Positions 55,190-64,000 of a stretch of 64,000 bases of DNA are shown piece after piece. The stretch lies in the NCBI GenBank assembly GCA_037176725.1, contig JAZBRS010000029.1:129241001-129305000 (forward strand), read 5' to 3'. Made by a program: the position numbers and the translations under genes. The notes below the pieces were generated by a model. It ran no database searches. It was given only the letters and a program-made list of their open reading frames with translations, and was not told where the DNA came from. Origin of the DNA: Posidonia oceanica (taxonomy: Eukaryota; Streptophyta; Magnoliopsida; Alismatales; Posidoniaceae). Positions within the stretch are counted from its first letter, which is position 1, and the number at the start of each line of letters is the position of its first letter.

Positions 55190-56028
55190 ATGGTGTTTGA
55201 TGTCGAGAAGAATTCCGTTCTGCACATTGAGATGGCCAAGAAGAACCTTTTCATCAAAAGAGGTATTTTGTTTCTTCCCTTCTTGCCATGTATATGATAG
55301 AGTTTTATTGACTGAATGTTACATAATGGTTCTCCTCGATTACTGTTGTTGTCAAATACAATTGCACAAGTTAATCAATGAATAAGTGAATGCACCTTTT
55401 AAAGGAATTATGAATAAGTGAGAACTTGACACAATATATGATCCTCGAAGAAAAGAAAAAAACCATAATGTATGAATAATTGAGGTTGTAGGACTAGAAC
55501 ATGATTCCTGAATAATTGAGACCACAACACAGTAGCTATATGAATTATAGTTATTTGGGCAATAATTGTTTTGTTATATACCAAAATATTTAATGTTCTT
55601 GCAGGTGTTGTTACTAATCCAAATTCGTTTGACCAAAGCAAACGCCTGCGAACAGGTGGTGACTATACACATATAGACTACCCAAGCCCTGCGCCTTTTC
55701 ACCCTCATCCTGCTCCATCACCTATTTGGGGACCTCCTCCCCTAGGGTAAGAATGAATGCTTTTCTCTAGTACAACATGTGACTGTATTTTGCTCATTTT
55801 CATTTTAAGCATATAATTATGCAACAATAAGTGTGCGTTTGGAACTTAATTTGAGCTCCATATGGTTCCAATTATATGATGTTTGTTCTAAACCAAGTTA
55901 TTTACATGGATTTCGATAGTTATATACCTCCTTCTACTCCATATGATCCCTATGGTGGCTATCCGATGCCTCAAGTATCTATGCCTGCTCCTACTCCTGT
56001 GCCACTTAGCAGTCATGTGCCTGTTCAG
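55190..56028 (+). CDS. Plant RRM RNA-binding protein (scw1-like RRM family), three internal exons
   Basis: Exons are 55,190-55,262, 55,605-55,746 and 55,920-56,028, all with GT donors and AG acceptors and matching phases (split Gly codons at both junctions). Exon 1 encodes MVFDVEKNSVLHIEMAKKNL and FIKRG, the end of an RRM. Exon 2 has FDQSKRLRTGGDYTH and a Pro/His-rich stretch. Exon 3 is a Pro-rich linker (YDPYGGYP..., ending VPVQ). This order, RRM end then a Pro-rich linker before a second RRM, is that of plant RNA-binding proteins annotated as 'cell wall integrity protein scw1-like'. The first exon start is uncertain because the acceptor tract is weak. No stops or frameshifts, so the gene may be functional. 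The first RRM and the second RRM lie outside the window or in unseen exons. Confidence 0.8.
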
Positions 56029-56459
56029 GTGACAATTATTCCAGCCATTTTATCACTAGAAGTTATAACTCTTACTAGATACCATTTTAATCATTTATGT
56101 AGCTTGTATATTTGTGTTAAAGTTCAACGATAAAATAAAATCGTTATGGCTTTCTATTTAAATGTCAAAGATCTTCTTTGATTTTGACACCTTTTTTTTT
56201 GAATATGTATTTTGTTGTTCCCTTAAATCTTCAAATACATATAATTTTATAACAGCTTTCAATGTTAGATCCTATTACTTCCAGCATCAGTATAATCTGG
56301 TATTACAAAATAATAATAAGACATACACTTGAAACATGTCATGCATGCTCTGTTATTTGTAGTTGTATAAAATGATAATCAAATTGTGTTCAGATTGACA
56401 ACACAAAATAATTTACCATTCTTCTAGGATGGCTCAGAGCCTCAGAGCATTTATCTTAG
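56029..56459 (+). other. RRM-gene intron, left part
   Basis: AT-rich sequence after the GT donor at 56,029. It ends with CTTAG, the target duplication of solo LTR C2 (56,455-56,459). No exon-like segment with a good acceptor and donor is seen. Confidence 0.65.
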
Positions 56460-57399
56460 TGTAACGACCCCAACGTCGTTACCTCTCAACCTAGCTACCA
56501 TTTTTTTATCTTATTAGCATTCATGAACTACAGAACTAAATTCTCACAATTACTATAAAGTAGAAATAAAATAAACTTAAATAGCTCACTTACCCAAAAC
56601 CCTTGATGTATGGCAGTGTGACTCTTTTCCTACATGCACTAGCAACTCTAGCTCCTATCCTACACCTGCCAAAAACAGAAACGAAGCACACGTGAGCGAC
56701 CACTCAATAGGTCACCCAGCACACACCCCAGCTCGACAAACAAAGTCGAGGGAACAGGCGTAACTGTAGTAATCCTAAAATTTGGATCGTCCATGCACGA
56801 TGCCAAAGCTCGCGTGCACTGATTGGAAATAGGCTCACTATTAGCGGATGGATCTGAGGAAGGAAACTCTACTCGGAAACGCTGGCAAAAGAGGAAAAAA
56901 GAAAAGATAAGACAAATCAGAGTCACCACCGTGTCTATTAAATTGAGAGACAAGGAAAACCAGGGAAATGCATGGAAACCATGCAAAAAGATGCAAAGGG
57001 ATGCGATGCGATGCGATGCTATGCAATGCTAGGACTCGTGCCTAGGACGAGAGCATTATGGTCATTGCAGGCTAAGAGAAAGGGCAAGGACTCTTGTTAC
57101 GCACGAGGAAGGTGTTAGGCACCCCCGATACGTCCGAGAATCGGTCTTTCTAGGCTTCTCGCTCGCATATGCAGGAAGATGCATGCTTTGAATGCCTAAA
57201 TGCCATGAATGCCTAATTACATGCTCTAATGTATGCTCTAAGTGCTAAGATGCGTGCAGGGAATTAAACATGCAATCTGTGTGCTCAGCAGTGCTGCTAG
57301 TGTTCCGAACGAGCAAGCCCTAGTTCGTAAGAACTTCTAAGTAGTAAGCATCATTGCCTTAAATGCAAATGCAAGTGATAAAACAAAACAGCGATGAAA

Positions 57400-57560
57400 A
57401 CCATGCAATGCGAAGCGACATGCAAAGGAAAGCGAAAGTGGGGGTGGAAAATCATACAATGCAAGCGACATGCAAAGGAAAGCAAAAGCAGGGGCAGAAA
57501 ACCATGCAATGCAAGTATGCGATAAGCAAAAGGAAGCAAAGCAGGGGCGACAAAGCCTAA
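57400..57560 (-). repeat. LTR F: about three copies of the 50-bp unit
   Basis: GCGACATGCAAAGGAAAGC recurs at 57,415 and 57,465, with a third diverged copy near 57,515. It is the same unit as the 12-copy array in LTR B. Confidence 0.8.
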
Positions 57561-60109
57561 TCTACATGCACGAGAAAACAGATCACGAAAACGATGCGTG
57601 CAATGCAAATGATAAGGCAATGAGTGATATGCAGTGATTCAGATGGACTTACCTTGAAGATCTGAGACCTGATCTGAAATAACTTTGGTTAGAATGAAAG
57701 ATCATTCAACCAGGAAGACTAGGATAGTTAGATCGTGAAGATCCAACGGTCCGATCAAAAGTTATTCAGGATTCAAGTCAGATGGCTCAAGGGCCAGAAA
57801 AAGCGGTCTAAATGGGGGTCGAAGTGCAAAATGCCCCTATGTGTGTGCAATGCAGGTAGTCCTATATGCAATGAGGCTAAAGATGCTCTAAATTATGCAA
57901 GGGAGCTATATGCAATGACATGATGATGCAATGCATGCAATAATGCAAATGCGGGGACCTAAGTGCAATTAAAATAACTGCAGAGGCCTAAATGCAAAAT
58001 GTCATGGCAAAATGCATTGCAATAGGATAAATGCATGCTAAAAAGTAATGCAGTAATGCAATAGGCAAGCATGGGCAGAATGCAACATTAATTAAAAGGT
58101 GTGCATGCAATAATGCAAGAAATGGACCTACATGCAGTTTTGAAAACATGCTGGACCTAAGTGCAATGCAAAAACAGGAAAGCAGACAATAGTAGGTTTT
58201 AGGACTAACATGCAATTAGACCTAACTGTTGAATTTAAAATGCAAAGCAGGATGCAAGCATGAAGAAACTAGGCATAAGGACCTACATGTAATTTTGAAA
58301 ACATGCAAGGTTTAAAATGCAAAGCTAAACAGGCATGCAAACAAGCAACAGTTCAAAAACATGGATTGAAATATAATTTGTAAAACTGTTGGGCATTTAA
58401 AGCAATGCAATATGATTAAAATTGCAAATTAAATGATGCATGCATGTAAAACGGACTTAAATGTAATAAACACAAGTCACAGGACTTTATTGCAATGTAA
58501 TAAAGTTTAAAATTGCATTTAAATGGCAATTGGAAGCAAACTGGACCTAAATGCAATAATGCAAACTTGCTGGACTTTATTACATTGTAATAAGGTTTGA
58601 AATTGCATATTTAAATCACAGTTTAAAGTAAACAGGACCTAAATGCAATAATTGGAACTTGAAGGACTTTATTGCAATGTAATAAGGTTTTAAATTCACA
58701 TTTGAATCACAGTTTAAAGTAAACAGGACCTAAATGTAAAAATTAAAACAAGCAGGGCTTTATTACAATGCAATAAGGTTTAAAATCACATTTAAATCAT
58801 AGATGACATGTGACTGGACCTAAATGCAATTCTTAAAACATGCAGACATTTAATGCAATGCAATATAGTTATAAATGCAGATTAAATGACTTTCAATTGA
58901 TGCTGGACTGAAATGCAAATATAAATAAACATAAAGGCCTAATTGCCATGCAGTAAAGAACTTTAAATAACTTGAATTAAAGTTGGACTTGAAAGTAAAT
59001 AAAATAACTTGCAGTACTTTAATTCAATGCACTTAACAAAATAAAATTAAAACTTTATATTGCTACAGTGCTACAATGCATGTCGAGCTCAACCGACTGG
59101 CGCCGGAGAAGGAGGCTGCTGCAGCGGTGGTCCGGCGGGCGAGCGGCAGTGCTAAGGCGTCTAGGAGCTGGAGACGGTGCATCCGAGTGCTCTAGTGGCT
59201 TCAGCAGTGCATGACGGTGGTCGGGGCATGCTGTCGACGTCGGCGGTTTGCTGCAGAGAAGGCCGGCGATGGAGCAGGTTCTAGGGGCAACAGCGGCCCA
59301 AGGGCAGAGCAGGATCGAGTTGCTGGAGGTCCGGCGATGCTTGGGGAGCAATCTGGAAGGTCGAAGCTGGCCAGGAGCGCGGCGGAGCTGCTGAGCATCA
59401 CCAGAGAAGACGACTGTAGCGGTGGAGCTCGAAACATGCACTGAAGCCCTAAACATGCATCTAACTAGCTAGGAAGCACGACGAAGCTAAAAGGAACTTA
59501 GAGATGAGCTCCGTTACCTACGTGGAAGGCTGAGGAAGGCTGCCGGTCTCTGGTGGGTGCGGTTGTGCAGTTGGAGGTCACGGCGGCGCTGCAGTGAGCG
59601 GGAAGCTCGCGGCGTGATCGGCGCGAATTATTGGTGTTGCGAGGATGCTTCGGAGCCAATCAGAGGTTGATTTGCTGCTCAGAACCCGGAGAACGGATTT
59701 TGGGTCTCCACTGTGGATTTTTGCTCTCTTCTGCGTTGTGTCTCTCTCTCGAGCTCGAGGCTCTCTCTCTGAGATCGTGGAGGGCTGAGTGGATGCTGGA
59801 TGGGTGCATGGGAGGCTGAGGGTGGTGAATTGTGCGGAGGCTGTGTGTGGAGGCTGCGGAGGGAACGGGTTCTCTCTGGGGGGATTGCACTACTGCTAAG
59901 GGATCTGCTGGGTCGTGCGTGCGAGTGGGAGTGGTGAAGTGAAATGGGATGTTGGCTGGGGGTGTTACCAAAGGAGGGAAGCCAAGTGGATGTCGGCAGT
60001 AAGTGGGTGGCAGGTAGAAGTCGGAGGCGGTGGTGAGAGGCTGAGGGAGCACGAATTCCAGGGAGAATTGAGTGGGAAGTTAGTGAGGATGAGTGGGAAG
60101 TAAGTGGTG

Positions 60110-60490
60110 GTGGGGAGGAAGGAAAAGAAGGAAGAAGAAGGAAGAAGAAGATGCTGGCATTGGCAGGAGAGGAAGAAGAGAGAAAAAAGAAAAAAAGGTT
60201 GGGCCTGCGGAGGAAGAAAATAAAAAACAAAGGAGAAGAGGTAATGGGCTGGGCCTGCGGAGGAAGAAAGAAAAAGGAAAAGAAAAAAAGAAAAAAAGAA
60301 AGAAAGAAAGAAAGAAAGAAAGAGAGGAAGGGAGAGAAGAAAGAGGAAAAAGAAGAAAAAAAAAAGGGGGGAGTGGGCTGGGCTTGGGGAGGAAAAGAAA
60401 GAAAAGGGAAAGAAAGAAAAAGAAAAGGAGAAGGAGAAGAAAGAGGAAGAAGAAAAAGAAGAAAAGAGAAGAAGAAAAGAAAGAAGGTTT
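60110..60490 (-). repeat. LTR F: polypurine tract with GGGCCT/GGGCTTGGG words
   Basis: Plus-strand AAAG/GAAG tract interrupted by TTGGGCCTGCGG, GCTGGGCCTGCGG, GTGGGCTGGGCTTGG and TTGGGCTTGGGCTTG. It is the counterpart of the LTR B polypyrimidine tract. Confidence 0.75.
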
Positions 60491-61810
60491 GGGCTTGGGC
60501 TTGTGCATGTGACCTAGGGTTCCTAGGGTTTTGCTAGGGTTTAGGAAGTGCTAACCTAGGGTTTAACCTAGGGTTTAGGGTTTGGTTTTAGGGTTTTAGA
60601 GAACCACCAAATCAGCATGTCAGAATAGGGTGTCTACAGTAACAACGCCACAAGCAACAAACACAGGCATTTCTCCTGGATGCCATAGCAGGGCACACAT
60701 CATTGCCTACAAAGCAAACCACTAAAAACATGCCTTTGAAATCATCTTTTCTCTTTTCATTTCAAAACCATATGCATGCTCTTTTCAAAATCTTTATGCA
60801 CACTTGAAATGACCATACTAGCCAAATCAAGCCCCAAAACACACGGTCTGGTCCATCACACTCCTGGTGCGGACTAGACAACCAACCGTGTCTGAACACC
60901 CTCAATAGCATTCAGAACAAACACACACAACACAACAAACACCAAAACACAAAGCCAGCGCTGAGACACTGCTCAGCCAAACCAATGCGCCTCACTAGCA
61001 CAAGACCTACACCCCACAGGCGCGACCACAAGCACAACAACCACACACACAAACATAGTGTCGTCACTCGGGCCCAAGCGAGACACCTAGCTAAAAGCAG
61101 TCCACCGAGGCGCTACCATAGTGTCCCTGCACTACTACAGTCGACCACCCTGTGGAGGGGTGAACCGTCCCGGCCAACAAGCCTCAACAGGTCCTGTCTC
61201 TCAGCAGGACACCACAGGGTACGCCCTCTAAGTGCCCTAACTCAGTGCTCCAAACCCCTGGGGCTCCTCACCCCTAGGCTCAGTCCACACTAAGCAATCT
61301 CGGTACCCGTACTAACTAGGGTATCACGTCTAGCTACTCAAACGTCTCATACCCCCTGTGTCCACTGCCACGATACACTATATACAGTCAGTACCTTGGT
61401 CCTCGGCACCCAGAACAAGCGGAGTGTCATACCTCCAAGTCCAGTCGGTACCCCCAACCCACGGACCTCGGCCTCGGCCTCATGAACGACAATCAAGGAG
61501 TATCATACCTCCAAGATCCGACGAACACTCACCTCAGTCTCTTGGTCTCGGGACCTCAACCTAGGCAACACGCCCGACCAACCAGGAATGTCGTCACATT
61601 CCCTGATCCCGTCAACACGCCCCTCCAATATCTCAGTCTGCCACACATAGAAAACACCGGAAAAACCCTTTCCAAAACCTTTGCCAAACCCATGCATTTT
61701 CTTTTCAAAACTCTTTTCGAAAGCCATTTCGAAATCCTTAAAAGACAACCCAAAATACCTCAAAAACACAGCACAAAACCATGAGCTGAAAGCATAGCTC
61801 AAAACACAGC

Positions 61811-61831
61811 CTCGACAGCTCTGCTGTCGAG
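61811..61831 (-). other. Perfect 9-bp stem hairpin in LTR C2
   Basis: CTCGACAGC, loop TCT, GCTGTCGAG. This is the counterpart of 10,959-10,979 in C1, with a different loop base. Confidence 0.8.
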
Positions 61832-62037
61832 CCCAGAACCCCATCACAAAACACGACAAATAGAGAAACAGTAGCACCTTCTGGGCATACCATTTACCTA
61901 GGAGACACCCACCAAAAGCAAAGCATCGGTCCCGAAGTTCCCATGGACTTACGAGACCGAACACTACACAAATTGCAGCCCGAAACCATGTCCTAGTGCC
62001 AAGATGTAATTCTAAGATTAACATATTCCCTAATGAC

Positions 62038-62452
62038 CACTGGAAATGCAATTGGTGGTGGAGAAGTATTCAGAGGTATAATAATGTCAACTTCACCCAC
62101 TGCTTTTGTGAGTCCAATGGAGCTGCGGATTTCTTAGCTAAAAGTGGTGGATCTACTAGTGCTAATGTGATCTATCATGATTATTCTGACCTCCCTAGAG
62201 TTTTGAGAGGCATCTGTAATCTTGACAAATGGGGTGTTCCTTCGATTAGGAATAGAAAGAGTAGGGGTTAGTCTTTTTCTCCTCTTCTTTTCTCCCAAGG
62301 GCATGGGTTTTGGAGACGAGTTTTTTCAGACAATCCAAAAACTGGTGATTGATGAGTCTTTATCCACTATTCGAGGTGTATCGTTTCTTCTTGTACTCTT
62401 TCTTCTATCTTCAATAATATAAAAATTTTCATTGCCCAAAAAAACAAAAAAA
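62038..62452 (+). mobile_element. 5'-truncated LINE: RNase H end and poly-A tail
   Basis: About 0.4 kb inserted in C2 (C1 is continuous across the matching site). An open frame to 62,271 encodes the end of a LINE-type RNase H domain (RYNNVNFTHCFCESNGAADF followed by LAKSGG). A short 3' UTR ends AATATAAAAATTTTCATTGC then CCAAAAAAACAAAAAA. This is the standard 3' end of plant non-LTR elements, inserted by target-primed reverse transcription. A clear TSD was not identified. Confidence 0.82.
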
Positions 62453-63436
62453 TATACCAATTAGGGAAAACCTTAGCATTTCTAGGTTATTTAGTCTTTT
62501 AATTTCCAACCCTAGCTCAAGTGGGATCTTGCTAATCCATTTTAGGCAATCCTAACTCATCCCTAATGATTGGCTTAATCCTCATCTTGCCCTAATGTAT
62601 TTTATAAGATATCAATCTCTTAAGGACAAGAATTCATTTTAAATCCACAAAACTCTCCATAAAACCAAAAATTAGATTCTAAGCATCAACTACAAACAGG
62701 GGAACCATTACAGGGTCCGGCCTGGCCAAAACCAGGCCAAAGAAGCTTGTCTAGGCGCTCCAGGGGCACCCACTAGTGCCCAAGAGGAGTCAAAAGGTCC
62801 TGGAAAACTGCACAGGGTTTACGCGAGACCAATACGCGCACCCTATACACGCAATAATAAAAAAAATGCAAATTTATCAGACAACCCGTAGAAACCCAAA
62901 AAAATCACCTAGTTTGGGAACTTGATCTAGTCTCAGCACAGACACCCACAAATACCACAAAAATATCCAAAACGTAGATATCCAACTCATCTACCATATG
63001 GGACAAAAATCAAAGTTTTCTGATAACCATAGATCAAGTTATGAAAATCCAAAGCAAAGGATGTCATTCGGCCAAAATCTCAAGCACAGTAACCCACCAT
63101 CCAATAATTCCCATAAAATCCACAATAAATCCCCTAAAATCATAAAACTTCTACCATGCATCCACAACATACTAATCTACGCATTTGCATCATTTTCAAA
63201 CAAAATTTCAAGCCAGGAATGGGTGTGTACCTTAAACGACACACATAGAGCTTCCTCACCACTGCCGGTGACCCAACTCATCCTCCGGCGATCACCTCCG
63301 CTCCCAAGCTCCTCACGACCCTTCCACGAGCTCGCTCAACCACCGAGATGAAGACCAGAGTCCCTCACTGGCAGGGGAAGGCATTCAACCCAAAAACACA
63401 ACTCTCACCTCTCTCTGTCTCACTCTTACTCACTCT

Positions 63437-63510
63437 GACAGGAGGAAGGGAGAAGAAAGAAGAAGAAAGGAAGAAGAGGAAGAGGAGAAGAAAGAAGAAG
63501 AAGAAGATGA
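63437..63510 (-). repeat. LTR C2: GAA/GGA-rich tract
   Basis: Plus-strand GAAGAAAGAAGAAGAAAGG-type repeat, the position-equivalent of the CTT microsatellite in C1. Confidence 0.75.
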
Positions 63511-63754
63511 GGAAGCTCTGGAGAGTTCTCTACATCTCCAGCCTGTCGACAGCCGCCCCGAAGTCGTGGAGAAGAATGGCAGTAGGTGCATGGCTCGGAG
63601 AAAATATGCATTCTTTAATAACTTTTTACGCGAAAATTGCGCAAAAGCCCTCCTCTTCCTCACAAACTGAGAATCTCCCAAACAACTCCCAAATATACGC
63701 TAGATTTCCTCACGCCAAGCTTACCCATTAGTTCCAGAAAACCTAGATGTTACA

Positions 63755-64000
63755 CTTAGTTGCTTGAATTTGGTGTTTTGTTGTTTCTTAAGCAGTATGG
63801 CTTCAGTTTACTAGTGCATGATTAGATGCTAATTGCTTATTTTTGCTTGGATGCTTAGCTATTGATTTTTCAGTCACATTGTGGTCTATATTTAGATTGG
63901 ATTTTAAATTTTAAAAAGTATTCTCCTCATCAAGTAGGTTCATTCTTGATGGGATGGTTTGGAGTTGTTTTCAAAGAGGATGCATGGCAAGTATCAAATC
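63755..64000 (+). other. RRM-gene intron, right part
   Basis: It begins with the CTTAG target duplication and continues as T-rich, non-repetitive intron-like sequence to the window end. No exon is seen. Confidence 0.6.

Larger units (their letters stand above)
56765..60638 (-). mobile_element. Solo LTR F (Tat/Ogre-like) nested in C2, TSD GTAAC
   Basis: On the minus strand it starts TGTAGACACCC at 60,638 and ends GGATTACTACA at 56,765. It is flanked by GTAAC at 56,760-56,764 and 60,639-60,643, and C1 is uninterrupted at the matching place. The length is 3,874 bp. Blocks match LTR B in reverse: CCTAGG words (60,515-60,590), polypurine (60,110-60,490 plus strand), GC-rich (59,080-60,100), AT-rich with GGACCTAAATGCAA words (57,900-59,000), and three copies of the 50-bp unit (57,400-57,560). 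No internal region remains. Confidence 0.93.
56460..63754 (-). mobile_element. Solo LTR C2 (Tekay/Del-like) with nested insertions, TSD CTTAG
   Basis: On the minus strand it starts TGTAACATCTAGG at 63,754 and ends GGGGTCGTTACA at 56,460. It is flanked by CTTAG (56,455-56,459 and 63,755-63,759). After removing LTR F and the LINE it is about 3.0 kb, like C1. It is collinear with C1 throughout, including the 21-nt hairpin (61,811-61,831). It interrupts an intron of the RRM gene. Confidence 0.92.

Overview
This is nuclear DNA from a flowering plant with a large, transposon-rich genome. Every part of the window except about 1.7 kb is an LTR retrotransposon, a solo LTR or a LINE fragment. The lineages recognised are plant ones: Tat/Ogre-like Ty3/gypsy, Tekay/Del-like Ty3/gypsy, SIRE/Maximus-like Ty1/copia and an RNase H-bearing LINE. 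The only host gene seen is a plant RRM RNA-binding protein with canonical GT/AG introns. No prokaryotic genes, tRNA, rRNA or CRISPR array were seen. I cannot assign an order or species.

Layout. (A) 1-9,401, minus strand: 5' part of a Tat/Ogre-like element, with gag running off the window start, leader, PBS and a 5.8 kb 5' LTR. (C1) 9,454-12,449: a complete solo LTR with 5-bp target duplication TTCTA, lying just upstream of a copia 3' half. (H) 12,455-15,630: that copia half, with an env-like ORF, polypurine tract and 3' LTR. (E) 15,633-21,542, plus strand: a pol-less Tat-like internal region with an unusual Gag-derived ORF and a 1.6 kb hairpin minisatellite. (D) 21,543-24,557, minus strand: 3' LTR plus internal tail of another family member. 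(B) 24,558-46,983, plus strand: the most complete element. It has a 5.4 kb 5' LTR, PBS, gag-pro, RT-RNase H-archaeal RNase H-integrase, an extra DUF7745-like ORF, 3.3 kb of tandem arrays, a polypurine tract and a truncated 3' LTR. (G) 46,984-55,006, minus strand: a deleted Tekay/Del-like element. 55,007-56,459: three exons of the RRM gene. (C2) 56,460-63,754: a solo LTR of the C1 family (TSD CTTAG) carrying a nested Tat-like solo LTR (F, TSD GTAAC) and a LINE 3' end. 63,755-64,000: continuation of the RRM-gene intron.

How the parts relate. A, B, D, E and F belong to one superfamily, with shared LTR termini TGTAGACACCC...GGATTACTACA, PBS, leader and 3' end. B supplies or once supplied pol. E lacks pol and the capsid core of Gag, so it looks like a non-autonomous partner. 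Nearly all coding lesions are single TAG codons, a pattern expected of C-to-T decay at methylated CAG sites.

The most interesting material is: the DUF7745-like ORF downstream of integrase in B; the palindromic arrays in E and B, whose stems differ between units yet stay complementary; the E coding region with two CHHC knuckles; and a cluster of palindromic TCP-type sites in the promoter end of the G LTR.
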